Source: Rhizobium sp. RCAM05350
GTDB lineage: Bacteria; Pseudomonadota; Alphaproteobacteria; Rhizobiales; Rhizobiaceae
DNA length: 64,000 bases
Reading direction: 5' to 3'
NCBI GenBank assembly: GCA_024426085.1
Contig: CP087974.1
Coordinates: forward strand, 3,630,001 to 3,694,000
Below, one piece after another: positions 8,944-18,657 of the stretch. The stretch's first letter is position 1; every line of letters begins with the position of its first letter. The notes beneath the pieces were generated by a model that searched no databases, had not been told where the DNA came from, and was given only the letters and a program-made list of their open reading frames with translations. The position numbers and the translations under genes are program-made.

Positions 8944-8976
8944 AAAAAGCCCGGCCGCTTGCGCGGGGCCGGGCTT
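8944..8976 (-). terminator. Intrinsic terminator of the glycolytic cluster after fba
   Basis: On the minus strand AAGCCCGGCC and GGCCGGGCTT (arms at 8967-8976 and 8947-8956) form a 10-bp stem followed by a T-run. It lies just after the fba stop at 8999. Confidence 0.85.
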
Positions 8977-8998
8977 CCTCCCCTCCGTAACTTGTAGG

Positions 8999-10023
8999 TT
9001 ACGCGGCTTTTTCGAGTTCTTTCTTCCAGCCGCCCTTGGCGGCAAGGCTGCACATTTCGGCGCGGTGGCTAAAGGCGCGCTGGCCGGCGGCGACGTTTTC
9101 CGGCTTGCCGCTCCAGGCGGCCAGTGCCTCGGTCTGCAAAGCACGGCCATAGGAGAAGGTCATGCCCCAGGGCAGATCGAAGCCGGCCTTCATGGCGGAG
9201 AGGTGGGCCGTCGCCTCTTCGGTGGACTGACCGCCGGAGAGGAAGGCGATGCCGGGAACGGCTGCCGGGACGGTGCGCTTCAGAACCTTGACCGTGCGCT
9301 CGGCAACTTCGGCGACGGAGGCTTTGCGTGCCTTCTTGCCGTCGATGATCATGCTTGGTTTAAGGATCATGCCTTCCAGGCTGACGCGAGCATCACTCAG
9401 TTCCTCGAAGACGATCCGCAACGTCTCTTCGGTGATCTCTTCAGAACGTTCGATGGAGTGGGTTCCCGGTGCGCCATCCATCAGCACTTCCGGCTCGACG
9501 ATCGGCACGATGCCGGCTTCCTGGCAAAGCGCCGCATAGCGGGCGAGTGCCTGCGCATTGGCCTTGATGGCGCCGAAGCTTGGCAGCACGTCGGAGACCG
9601 AGATCACGCCGCGCCATTTGGCAAAGCGGGCGCCGGCGTCATAATAGGTCTTCAGTCGGGCGGCGAGGCCATCGAGACCTTCGGTGATCGTCTCGCCCGG
9701 AAATTTTGCCATCGGCCTGGCACCGGTGTCGACCTTGATGCCGGGCACGGCGCCAGCCGCGCGGATGATGTCGACGAGGGGGTGCCGTCGGCGGCTTTCT
9801 GCAACAGGGTTTCCTCATAGAGGATGACGCCCGAAATATAGGCCTTCATCGCGTCGTCGGCGCGAAACAGCATTTCGCGGTAATCGTGGCGCGACGTTTC
9901 CGTCGATGTCAGGCTGATCGTTTCGAAGCGCTTGCCGATCGTTGCGGTGGATTCGTCGGCTGCCAGCAGACCCTTGCCGGTGGCAACCATGGCTGCTGCA
10001 ATGTCTTCCAGTCTTTCGCTCAT
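8999..10023 (-). CDS. fbaB: Class I fructose-bisphosphate aldolase (one frameshift)
   Basis: About 341 residues. N-terminus MSERLEDIAAAMVATGKGLL then AADESTATIGKRF, the class I signature; the Schiff-base lysine region is EGMILKPSMII, and AFLSGGQSTEEA follows. The frame breaks near 9780, where the run of C in GGCACCCCC appears one base short before CTCGTCGAC. The start at 10023 is preceded by AGGAG. The enzyme splits fructose-1,6-bisphosphate in glycolysis and gluconeogenesis. It is last in the minus-strand set with tkt, gap and pgk. Confidence 0.9.
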
Positions 10024-10179
10024 ATGCGTTCTCCTGTTGGTCATGACGGATCGCCGATAACAGAAGAATACGGCAACGAAAATGGAAGTTAAATTGTTTT
10101 AAACGATTGAAATAAATTTAATCGTTTGAAATGTTGGGATTATTTTTGCAGTGCATCCAAATGTGAGTGCGCTGCAACG

Positions 10180-10203
10180 AAAACCCCGGCGCAAGGCCGG
10201 GGC
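10180..10203 (-). terminator. Intrinsic terminator after pgk
   Basis: CCCCGGC (10184-10190) and GCCGGGG (10196-10202) form a stem; on the minus strand it is followed by TTTT. It lies 35 bp beyond the pgk stop, so pgk and fba may be separate transcripts. Confidence 0.78.
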
Positions 10204-10237
10204 TGAAAAGTCGTTTGGTGTTCGTTCGGGCGGTCGA

Positions 10238-11439
10238 TTACTTCTGCTGATGCAGAATATCGACGCCCGGCAGCGGCTTGCCTTCCATCCATTCCAGGGA
10301 AGGCACCACCTGCGGTCGAAACATAGGTCAGGTCGTCGGCAACGTCGGCATGGTTCATTGCCGAAACTGTATCGCCGCCACCGGCGACCGAGACGAGCGC
10401 GCCGCTCTTGGTGCGGCTTGCTGCATGTTTGGCAACCGCGACGGTGGCCTTGTCGAACGGAGCGATTTCAAATGCGCCGAGCGGGCCGTTCCAGACCAGC
10501 GTTTCGGCCTTGCTCACCCACTCGTTAATCGCGGCGATCGACTTCGGACCGACATCGAGCACCATCGCATCGGCCGGAATCGCTTCGATATCGACCACTT
10601 CATTGTCGGCGCCAGCCTTGAACTCATGGGCAACGACGCCGTCGGCTGGCAGGACGATGGCGCAACCGGCCGTCGCTGCCTCGATCATGATCTGCTTGGC
10701 GGTTTCAGCGAGATCGTGCTCGCAGAGCGACTTGCCGACATTGGTGCCGCGGGCGGCGATGAAGGTATTGGCCATGCCGCCGCCGATGACGAGCGCATCG
10801 ACCTTCTTCACCAGATTCATCAACAGGTCGATCTTGGTGGAGACCTTGGCGCCGCCGACGATGGCGACGACCGGGCGCTTCTGGATTGCCGAGGCCCTTT
10901 TCCAGAGCTTCGAGTTCGGCCTGCATGGTGCGGCCGGCATAGGCGGGCAACAGGCGGGCGAGGCCTTCGGTCGAGGAGTGCGCGCGGTGCGCGGCGGAGA
11001 AGGCGTCGTTGACATAGATGTCGCCATTGGCGGCCAGCGCCTTGGTGAACTCGGCGTCGTTCTTTTCCTCGCCCTTGTGGAAGCGGGTGTTTTCGAGCAA
11101 CAGGACATCGCCGTCATTCATGCCGGCAATTGCCGTTGCGGCCTTCTCGCCGATGCAATCGGCCGCGAATTGGACACGCTGGTCGAGGATGTCTTCGACG
11201 GCAGGGGCAATCAGCGACAGCGACATGTCTGCGACCGGTTCGCCCTTCGGGCGGCCGAAATGGGCGAGCAGGATAACCTTGGCGCCTTTTTCGGAGAGTT
11301 CGCGGATGGTCGGCACGACGCGTTCGATGCGGGTCGCATCCGTCACCTGGCCGTCCTTGACCGGCACATTGAGATCGACGCGGACGAGCACGCGCTTGCC
11401 GGCGATATCGGTGAGGTCGTCGAGGGTCTTGAAAGTCAT
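10238..11439 (-). CDS. pgk: Phosphoglycerate kinase (two frameshifts)
   Basis: About 400 residues when repaired. N-terminus MTFKTLDDLTDIAGKRVLVR, then VDLNVPVKDG; later VVAIVGGAKVSTKI, VIGGGMANTF, LDVGPKSI, WNGPLGAFE and VAGGGDTVSAM with the nucleotide loop. Frame changes are near 10882 (extra base, T on the plus strand, restoring NPKRPVVAIVGG) and near 10296 (extra base, restoring AFLEWMEGKPLPG). The repaired tail ends LHQQK at 10238. It converts 1,3-bisphosphoglycerate and ADP to 3-phosphoglycerate and ATP. The family is too conserved and essential for these breaks to be real. Confidence 0.92.
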
Positions 11440-11452
11440 GGATGGTCTCCGG

Positions 11453-12019
11453 TCATAGTCTCTGGAAAAGGGTGGGGTAGTCCATCACCAGCCCGTCCTC
11501 GTCCACCGGCAGATCGGCGGTGAAGGAACGGTCCTTGGCCTCGTATCGATAAAACCTGTCGTCTTCGAGGCAGGTATAGTTCTGGCAGTCGGGAAAGGGC
11601 TCGAACGTATCGAAGGGGACATAGAGCATGATGAGTTTGGCGGTGCCATCCGTCGGCTTCAGGCCGAGGCGGCGGATCGGCAAGGTATTGGTAAAGGGCG
11701 TTCCGGCAAGATCGATATCGATGCATCCGTCAAAGGCGGGGAGGGCGGTGCCGTCCATATCACGCCAATGGCCGTTGCCATCGGATGCCAGCGAAAGCCG
11801 CCGGCCATCTGTCGTATCGATGCTGAAGGACATCACAGTCCAGGCGGTATCGCAGTCGATGGTGTAGCGGGCGCCGTAAGGGCGGCCGCCGCGTTCGCCG
11901 ATCAGGACACTGGAGGCGCGGATAGATGCGCCATCGGCCGGCCCGATCGTCAGGTGTTCGAGCCCTTCCCCTTCGAGCGGACGCCAGCGTACCGTCTTGA
12001 GGGAAGGGCGCCGAAACAT
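11453..12019 (-). CDS. Putative glycolipid-binding domain protein (DUF1089-type)
   Basis: 188 residues, intact. Starts MFRRPSLKTVRWRPLEGEGL and has the family pattern RYTIDCDTAWTVMSFSIDT followed by LAGTPFTNTLPIRRL. This matches the putative glycolipid-binding family (Pfam PF06475). The biological role is not established. It sits between gap (5 bp upstream) and pgk on the same strand, so it is probably transcribed with the glycolytic genes, although nothing links it to the pathway. Confidence 0.8.
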   Translation of the reverse strand: MFRRPSLKTVRWRPLEGEGLEHLTIGPADGASIRASSVLIGERGGRPYGARYTIDCDTAWTVMSFSIDTTDGRRLSLASDGNGHWRDMDGTALPAFDGCIDIDLAGTPFTNTLPIRRLGLKPTDGTAKLIMLYVPFDTFEPFPDCQNYTCLEDDRFYRYEAKDRSFTADLPVDEDGLVMDYPTLFQRL

Positions 12020-12023
12020 GGCT

Positions 12024-13037
12024 TTAGATCAGCTTGGCCATCGCAACGGCCGTGTCGGCCATGCGGTTGGAGAAGCCCCATTCATTGTCGTACCAGGACA
12101 GGATACGCACGAACTTGCCTTCCAGAACCTTGGTCTGGTCGTTGGCGAAGATCGACGAATGGCTGTCATGGTTGAAGTCACGCTGAAACCAGCGGCTCGT
12201 CGGTGTAGCCGAGGATGCCCTTGAGGGCGCCGTCGGAAGCAGCCTTGATGGCACCGTTGATTTCGGCAACCGTCGTGTCGCGCTTGGCAACGAACTTGAA
12301 GTCGACGACGGAGACGTTCGGGGTCGGAACGCGGATCGAGGTGCCGTCGAGCTTGCCCTTGAGGTGCGGCAGCACGAGGCCGACGGCCTTGGCGGCACCG
12401 GTCGAGGTCGGGATCATCGACAGGGCGGCAGCGCGGGCGCGGTACAGCATCCTTGTGCATCGTGTCGAGCGTCGGCTGGTCGCCGGTGTAGGAATGGATC
12501 GTGGTCATGAAGCCATGATCGATGCCGACGACGTCGTCCAAGGTCTTGACGACCGGAACCAGGCAGTTGGTCGTGCAGGATGCGTTGGAGATGACCAGGT
12601 GTTCCTTGGTCAGCTCGTTGTGGTTGACGCCGAAGACGACAGTGAGGTCAGCGCCGTCGGCAGGAGCCGAAACGATGACGCGCTTGGCGCCGGCCTGAAG
12701 GTGCAGGGCAGCCTTGTCGCGCGACGTGAAGATGCCGGTGCATTCGAGAGCGATGTCGACGCCCATTGCGGCATGCGGCAGGGTTGCCCGGATCCTTGAT
12801 CGCGGTGACCTTGATCGGCTTGCCGCCGGCAACGATGATCGTGTCGCCTTCGACCTGAACCGTGGCCGGGAACTTGCCGTGGATCGAATCGTAGCGCAGC
12901 AGATGCGCATTGGTCTCGACAGGGCCGAGATCGTTGATGGCAACGACTTCAATGTCGGTGCGGCCGGATCTGACGATGGCGCGAAGGACGTTGCGGCCGA
13001 TGCGGCCAAAGCCGTTGATGGCAACTTTTACAGTCAT
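12024..13037 (-). CDS. gap: Glyceraldehyde-3-phosphate dehydrogenase (three frameshifts)
   Basis: About 336 residues when repaired. N-terminal NAD-binding part MTVKVAINGFGRIGRNVLRA; the catalytic cysteine is in SNASCTTNCLVPVV; the tail is SWYDNEWGFSNRMADTAVA. Frame changes lie near 12792 (CCCGG, probably one extra base), near 12450 (between MHKD and LYRARAAALSM) and at 12184 (extra T on the plus strand, between EPLVS and RDFNHDSHSS). All three look like sequencing errors in an essential gene. It uses NAD and phosphate to make 1,3-bisphosphoglycerate, feeding pgk. Confidence 0.92.
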
Positions 13038-13109
13038 TTCAGGTCTCTCCCTGTCTAAGGTCTCGATGTGGAAAACGGAGCGCGTTGAGACGCGCTCCGA
13101 AGGGGAAAA

Positions 13110-15093
13110 TCAGGCCAGCTTCTTTTCGGCAGCCGCGACGATCGCGTCAGACGTGATGCCGAAATGCTTGAACAGATCCTTGGCCGGGCCGGACGCGCCG
13201 AACGAGTGCATGCCGACGAAATCGCCGTCATTGCCGATGAAGTAATCCCAGCCCTGGCGGACTGCAGCTTCTGCGGCGATCTTGACCGGTGCATCACCGA
13301 TGACGGCCTTGCGGTAGTCGGCCGGCTGTTCCTGGAACAGTTCGAAGCAGGGAACCGAAACCACACGGGTCGCAATGCCCTTGCCGTTTAGTTCGCCAGC
13401 CGCCTTGACGGCCAGTTCAACTTCCGAGCCGGATGCGAAGATCGAAACCTTGGCATTGTCGGCGGCGATCAGCTCATAGGCACCCTTGGCGCAGAGGTTC
13501 TCGGCCGAATAGGTCAGGCGCGACGGTGCGAGGTTCTGGCGGGTCAGCGCCAGGCCGGACGGGCGATGCTGTTCCTTGAGTGCCTGCTGCCAGCATTCGG
13601 CGGTTTCCACCGCGTCGGCCGGACGGAACATCAGGAGGTTCGGGATCGCACGCAGCGCTGCCATGTGCTCGACCGGCTCATGCGTCGGGCCATCTTCGCC
13701 GACGCCGATCGAATCGTGCGTCAGGACGTGGATGACGCGGATGCCCATCAGGGCAGCCAGACGGATCGACGGACGGCAGTAGTCCGAGAAGATCATGAAG
13801 CCGCCGGAATAGGGGATCAGGCCACCGTGCAGCGTGATGCCGTTCATAGCGGCAGCCATGCCGTGCTCGCGGATGCCCCAGTGCATGTAGCGGCCGGAGA
13901 AGTCGGTCGGGGGTGATCGACTTCATCTGGCTGGTCTTGGTGTTGTTGGACGGCGTCAGGTCGGCCGAACCGCCCAGCATTTCCGGCGCGAGGCCGTTGA
14001 TGACTTCGAGTGCATCTTCAGACGCCTTGCGGGTGGCAATTGTCGGCGGAGCGTCGGCCAGCTTCTTCTTGTAGGTGTCGATGGCGGCATCGAGATCGCC
14101 CGGAAGCGCGCTGGCAAAGCGGCGGGTGAACTCGGACTTCTTGGCGGCTTCGGCCGAAGCCAGGCGACCTTCCCAGGCCTTGTGAGCGTCTGCGGAGCGG
14201 TCGCCGGCCGTGCGCCAGGCGTCGAGAACGTCTGCCGGTACGGTGAAGGCTTCGGCTTCCCAGTTCAGCGCCTTGCGGGTCGCTGCAATTTCCTCGGCGC
14301 CGAGCGGCGAGCCGTGAACCTTGTGGGTGCCCTGCTTGTTCGGCGCGCCGAAGCCGATGACGGTCTTGCAGGCGATGAAGGTCGGGCGGTCGGATTTCTG
14401 GGCCGCTTCGATGGCTGCAGCGATCTGTTCCGGATCATGACCGTCGACGCGGATCGTGTTCCAGTGAACGGCCTGGAAGCGGGCGATCTGGTCGGTCGAA
14501 TCCGACAGGGAGACGGCGCCATCGATGGTGATGTTGTTGTCGTCCCAGAACAGCACCAGCTTGTTGAGCTTGAGGTGACCAGCAAGCGCGATGGCTTCGT
14601 GGCTGATGCCCTCCATCAGGCAGCCGTCGCCGCACAGAACGTAGGTGTGATGATCCTGCAGGTCGCTGCCGAATTCTTCAGCGAGCTTGCGCTCGGCGAT
14701 TGCCATGCCGACGGCATTGGCAATGCCCTGGCCGAGCGGGCCGGTGGTGGTTTCGATGCCGGAGGCATGACCATATTCCGGGTGGCCGGCGGTCTTGGAG
14801 CCGAGCTGGCGGAACTGCTTGAGGTCTTCCATTGTCATGTCTTCGTAGCCCGTCAGATAGAGCAGCGAATAGATGAGCATGGAACCATGGCCGGCCGACA
14901 GCACGAAACGATCGCGGTCTGCCCAGAGCGGCGCCTTCGGATCGAATTTCAGGTAACGGGAGAATAGGACCGTTGCCACGTCGGCAGCACCCATGGGCAG
15001 GCCGGGATGGCCGGAATTGGCCTTTTCGACGGCATCCATGGAGAGGAATCGGATTGCATTTGCCATCCGGTCGTGTTTTTCATGAGAGATCAT
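13110..15093 (-). CDS. tkt: Transketolase (one frameshift)
   Basis: About 660 residues. N-terminus includes NAIRFLSMDAVEKANSGHPG; the thiamine diphosphate motif is GDGCLMEGISHEA with WDDNNITIDG; the second domain has MHWGIREHGMAAAMNGI and THDSIGVGEDGPTHEPVEH. The only break is near 13912, in a C/G run, where ITP continues as TDFSGRYMHWG in the next frame. Transketolase moves two-carbon units in the pentose phosphate and, where present, Calvin pathways. It heads the tkt-gap-pgk-fba set. A 7-bp inverted repeat ACGGTCT/AGACCGT (15127-15150) lies in its leader. Confidence 0.93.
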
Positions 15094-15432
15094 TGTCTGT
15101 TCCGCTTGAGTTCGGTGTACAGGGGACGGTCTCTATCCTCCAAAGACCGTATGAGAAGCGGGTGACACATAGCACCTGCTTCGACGGAGTCAACAAATAC
15201 GGGCTTTTTGAGCGGGCTGGAAGGCGCTTTTTGAACGCGTTTCCTGCTTGATCCCCGCAAACGGACCCGGCACATACTAATCGATTTAAAATTCGTGATC
15301 CACAGGTTACGCAGCGCCTGCAAGCGGTTGGCGTTGTGAACACTTGCCGAATGGGTTTATTAGTGTGATTGGCTTGAAATACAGGCTCCGGGCGGCGATC
15401 TGACGCGGCCTGGCGCGTATCAGGAAAGCGTG
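15094..15432. other. Gene-free divergent region between tkt and DUF4164
   Basis: About 340 bp with no credible gene on either strand. It must hold the tkt promoter (minus) and the promoter of the DUF4164-zapA pair (plus). The only structure I can see is ACGGTCT...AGACCGT (15127-15150), a 7-bp inverted repeat with a 10-base gap, 35 bp upstream of the tkt start; it could be an operator or a leader hairpin. Confidence 0.5.
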
Positions 15433-15705
15433 ATGGCGGCAGGAAAGACAGTCAAGGCGGCGATCGACGAGTTGCGTAGCGCATTGAGCAGCCTCGAAAA
15501 TGCCATTGATGGGCGGTTCGACCGGGAGCGGGACCGAGGCGAGATCGAAGGCGAAGTGCGGCGTGTCAACACCGACCGGTCACGGCTTGCCCAGGAACTC
15601 GACCAGTCGCAATTCCGGGCAAATCGCCTTGAGGAAGTCAACCGCGAAGTCTCGCGCCGTCTGGTGACGGCCATGGAAACGATAAGGGCAGTGCTGGACC
15701 GCTAA
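15433..15705 (+). CDS. DUF4164 coiled-coil protein upstream of zapA
   Basis: 90 residues, almost all predicted coiled coil: TVKAAIDELRSALSSLENAI, RFDRERDRGEIEGEVRRVN, then ANRLEEVNREVSRRLVTAME. It matches the DUF4164 family. It lies 31 bp before zapA on the same strand. Caulobacter has a coiled-coil ZapA partner, ZauP, encoded beside zapA, so a role as a ZapA partner at the division ring is a reasonable inference but not shown here. AGGAA precedes the start; a GTG three bases earlier is an alternative. Confidence 0.75.
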   Translation: MAAGKTVKAAIDELRSALSSLENAIDGRFDRERDRGEIEGEVRRVNTDRSRLAQELDQSQFRANRLEEVNREVSRRLVTAMETIRAVLDR

Positions 15706-15736
15706 GGCGTGGTCAGCCTGCGGGGTCAGGTGACGT

Positions 15737-16114
15737 ATGGCGCAAGTAACGGTGATGATCGACGGCAAGGCCTATCGCATGGCATGCGAGGAGGGCCAGG
15801 AAGATCATCTGACCGAACTGGCTACCCGCTTAGACCAGTATGTCAGCCACCTGAAGACTCAGTTCGGCGAGATCGGCGACCTGCGTCTGACCGTGATGGC
15901 TGGCATCATGGTGATGGACGAACTCAGCGAAGTGAACCGCAAGCTGAAAAATCTCCAGGAAGAGGCCGATGGCCTGAGGCAAGGCCGCGCCATGACGCTG
16001 TCGGACCACCAGAGAAACGAGGAAGTGCTCGCTTCGGCTCTATCCGAGGTGACATCGCAGATTCACGAGATTGCGGCCAAGCTCAGCGGCAAGGCCACTC
16101 CTGCTTCTCACTGA
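15737..16114 (+). CDS. zapA: Cell division protein ZapA
   Basis: 125 residues, intact. N-terminal globular part VTVMIDGKAYRMACEEGQED and LATRLDQYVSHLK, then a C-terminal coiled coil around NRKLKNLQEEADGLRQG. ZapA bundles FtsZ filaments at midcell. The location directly before the 6S RNA gene is the widely conserved zapA-ssrS arrangement of proteobacteria. The C-terminal tail is longer than in E. coli, as usual for rhizobia. Confidence 0.92.
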   Translation: MAQVTVMIDGKAYRMACEEGQEDHLTELATRLDQYVSHLKTQFGEIGDLRLTVMAGIMVMDELSEVNRKLKNLQEEADGLRQGRAMTLSDHQRNEEVLASALSEVTSQIHEIAAKLSGKATPASH

Positions 16115-16170
16115 ATTTTCACAAGTTCAGCGCGGGCCACTGGCGCAAGCCATCGATGCACTCTATATTC

Positions 16171-16339
16171 GTGCTGCGGTCTGCGCTTCCCGACAGGACA
16201 CCACAATCCCTGGGGCCATACTCGATCCAAAGGGAGCTGTCCCTGACCTGGCCCGTGGGCTAGGTCACATGGCGCCCACCTACGTTTGTAGGCACCCAGG
16301 ATCGTAAAACGTCCATCGGTCGTGTGGATCGCACTTTTT
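16171..16339 (+). ncRNA. ssrS: 6S RNA
   Basis: About 165 nt directly after zapA. The ends GTGCTGCGGTC (from 16171) and TGGATCGCAC (to 16334) can pair as the closing stem, followed by TTTTT. Internal segments CCTGGGGCC, GGGAGCTGTCCCTGACC and GGTCACATGGCGCCCACC resemble the alphaproteobacterial 6S consensus with its central bubble. 6S RNA binds sigma-70 holoenzyme and mimics an open promoter. In many proteobacteria ygfA follows directly; here 1.7 kb of other genes intervene. Exact ends are estimated. Confidence 0.82.
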
Positions 16340-16350
16340 CCCTGAAACAC

Positions 16351-17235
16351 TTAGACTTGTGCAGACGGCCGAAAGGCCTCGCGGATGGCGTTGGACATGG
16401 TTTCGACGATCCGTTTGTTGCCGCGGGGTCTGGTCTTCATCACGACGTTGGAAAAATCGATGACGTCGTAACCGTCCGCGGCCGTCAGTTCGCGGCATCC
16501 GGCGGGGATGCTGCTGCGGGTGAGGGGCGCGATGGCGAGGCCTGAAGTTACCGCGGCGATCAGGCCGCTGCTGGTGCGGCTGATATAGGCGACGCGGCTT
16601 TCCATGCCGCGTTTCGTCAGGCTTCGGAGGGCCAGTTCGTCGCACCATCCGTTTTTCAAGTAAGTATAGGTGGCGATCGGTAGCGGCTGCCGTATGTGGG
16701 CGCAATGCTGATCGGAGGTCACCCAGACCGTTGGATCGACCATCAGCACTTCGTTACGCGTCGGGCCGCCTGGCTCAAAGACAACGGCGATATCGATTTC
16801 GCCGGCGTCAAGCGCTGCAAGGTTCGACATCGAGACACCCTGCTGCACGGTGACCTCGACACCCGGATGAACGGCGGCGAAGGCGCCTAGTGCCTTCGGC
16901 AGGGTCGAATTGATATATTCCTCCGAGATGCCGATCCGGACCGAGCCATCCAGCGCCGGCAGCCGGATCGAGGCGGCCGTGTCGTCCAGCAGCGTGACAA
17001 TGCGGCGGGCATTGTCCAGCAGCCGGATGCCGTGGCCGGTCATGTTGACGCCACGCGATCCGCGCTCGAACAGGCTCTCGCCCAGGATATCCTCAAGCTT
17101 CTTGATCTGCATGCTGACGGCCGACTGGGTCCGGCCAACCGTCTCCCCGGCCTTGGTGAAATTGCCGCTTTCAGCCACGGCGACAAAGGTTCTGAGAAGA
17201 TCGCTTTCGAGAGGAGGAAACATCGTTTCTGCCAT
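16351..17235 (-). CDS. LysR-family transcriptional regulator
   Basis: About 294 residues from the ATG at 17235. The N-terminal helix-turn-helix reads LLRTFVAVAESGNFTKAGET then GRTQSAVSMQIKKLEDILGE, a textbook LysR domain; the rest is the periplasmic-binding-like effector domain, for example GISEEYINSTLPKALGAF. Intact. It points towards the 6S gene and sits between 6S and ygfA, so it appears to be inserted in the zapA-6S-ygfA locus. The target and ligand are unknown. A divergent DUF1127 gene starts about 93 bp away and could be a target. Confidence 0.9.
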   Translation of the reverse strand: MAETMFPPLESDLLRTFVAVAESGNFTKAGETVGRTQSAVSMQIKKLEDILGESLFERGSRGVNMTGHGIRLLDNARRIVTLLDDTAASIRLPALDGSVRIGISEEYINSTLPKALGAFAAVHPGVEVTVQQGVSMSNLAALDAGEIDIAVVFEPGGPTRNEVLMVDPTVWVTSDQHCAHIRQPLPIATYTYLKNGWCDELALRSLTKRGMESRVAYISRTSSGLIAAVTSGLAIAPLTRSSIPAGCRELTAADGYDVIDFSNVVMKTRPRGNKRIVETMSNAIREAFRPSAQV

Positions 17236-17327
17236 CACTATTTCTGATGGTAGGCATGTTCGCAATTCGTTTGCCTGATGTCAAATCCCGGCCGATATTT
17301 CGGGGCGTCACCCACGGAGTTCCGGGT

Positions 17328-17558
17328 ATGAAGCACGACTTTAAAATCCGACGGCACGGGTTCAGGCAAACCGTGGACACGATTTGCCAATATCTCCGCC
17401 GATGGCGCAATGAGCGTGAGGCCCGGCGGTCATTGGCTGAGATTGCCCGGCGCAAGAGCAGGTATCTGCTTGATGATATCGCGCTGGACAGAATGGACAC
17501 CGGTTGCCGGCGCGATCCTGCGCTTGGCGACGAAAGGCATCGTTTCTGGATGTTATGA
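17328..17558 (+). CDS. DUF1127 domain small protein
   Basis: 76 residues: RQTVDTICQYLRRWRNEREA, then RRSLAEIARRKSRYLLDDIA, the arginine-rich DUF1127 core in which L and D residues of the ELARL-DIGL type are recognisable. Small DUF1127 proteins in rhizobia and Agrobacterium affect RNA turnover and phosphate or carbon metabolism, but this one is not characterised. It ends 6 bp inside the convergent small HTH gene. Divergent from the LysR gene. Confidence 0.7.
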   Translation: MKHDFKIRRHGFRQTVDTICQYLRRWRNEREARRSLAEIARRKSRYLLDDIALDRMDTGCRRDPALGDERHRFWML

Positions 17559-17771
17559 GATCAGGTCCATTCGGGCAGCCCGGAAAATTGCCTCGGCGAC
17601 ATTTCCCGCCTGCAGCTTCTGCATCGCAGAATTGAAGGCTTCATCGATCCTGTCATGGCAGATGTCTGTCTCGCGGGTGATGTCTTCCCTGGTCCGCCCA
17701 CACGCGGCCAGTGACAGGCAGCGCAGCTCCAAGGGGTTGAGTTCCTGCAGCATCTTGTCCTTCATGGACAT
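17553..17771 (-). CDS. Small LuxR-type helix-turn-helix protein
   Basis: 72 residues from the ATG at 17771, which has GGAG seven bases upstream; a longer start at 17864 is possible. Sequence LNPLELRCLSLAACGRTRED then ITRETDICHDRIDEAFNSAM resembles the C-terminal HTH of LuxR/NarL proteins with no sensor domain. Such stand-alone HTH proteins are common in rhizobia. Function unknown. Confidence 0.65.
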   Translation of the reverse strand: MSMKDKMLQELNPLELRCLSLAACGRTREDITRETDICHDRIDEAFNSAMQKLQAGNVAEAIFRAARMDLIS

Positions 17772-18038
17772 ATCCGGCTCCGTCTTATAGCTGAACAGTT
17801 CCCCGCATCGCCGGAAGCGGGCACCGAACTGTTTCCTGATGTAGATCGTGGCCCTCTCTTGCACGGTGGCAAGAGGGCGCGAAAGCGGAACCGGTTTGCA
17901 TAATGAACAGACTTCTAAAATCGTGCCAGATTGGGAAAAGCGTGCTGTTGCGTCGCAAAAAGTTGCAGATGCGGCGGCTGCGCGGTTCCCCTGTCCCCGC
18001 TTGATGCATTAGACATGGACACTGGCAGACGGGAGAGC

Positions 18039-18657
18039 ATGGCCATGACACCGAGAGAACTGAAAGCCGCGCTGCGTTTGGAACGTCTGGCGCTGCGTGA
18101 TTCGATGACGCCGGAGGCACGCATCGAGGCCAGTCTGCAGAATGCTCGATCATGCCGGCGACACGATCGAATTTGAACCTGGGCAGGTGTTTTCCGGGTT
18201 CTGGCCGATCCGCTCGGAGGTCGATATCCGGCCGTTGATGGCGCGCCTGCGCGAGCGCGGCGCCCGCCTTTGCCTGCCGGCCATCATAGACAAAAAGACG
18301 ATCGTTTTTCGCGAACTCGTGCCCGGCGCCCCTATCGTGGAAACAGGGTTTGGCACCACCGGGCCGACGGAGGATGCGCCGGTTCTTGATCCGGACATCA
18401 TGCTGGTGCCCTTGGCTGCCTTCGACAGGACGGGCCACCGAATCGGCTACGGGGCAGGATATTACGACCGCGCCATAGAACGCTTGCGCTTGAAAGGCCA
18501 CATGCCGGAGCTGATCGGGATTGCATTTGACTGCCAGGAAGTGGCATCAGTGCCGGCGCAGCTGCATGATGTGGCGCTGGATGCCCTGCTGACTGAAAGC
18601 GGGTTCCGGATTTTCGGGCTAGGAATAAGCAAATATGAGACTTTTGTTTCTGGGTGA
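18039..18657 (+). CDS. ygfA: 5-formyltetrahydrofolate cyclo-ligase (one frameshift)
   Basis: About 200 residues. Start ATG 18039 follows GGGAG; MTPRELKAALRLERLALRDS and ARIEAS are in the first frame, and from about 18140 MLDHAGDTIEFEPGQ, FSGFWPIRSEVDIRPLM, ARLCLPAI, then IGYGAGYYDRAIERL (nucleotide-binding motif) in the second. One extra base near 18136-18141 explains the break. The enzyme turns 5-formyl-THF and ATP into methenyl-THF. The gene belongs with 6S RNA and zapA in many proteobacteria. The end overlaps ymdB by about 23 bp. Confidence 0.88.

Noticed and set aside
7940..9820. Long plus-strand open frame of 626 codons over phzF and fba
   Set aside because: It is antisense to two recognised genes, has Gly/Arg/His-rich composition typical of the complement of GC-rich coding DNA, and shows no domain or ribosome-binding site.
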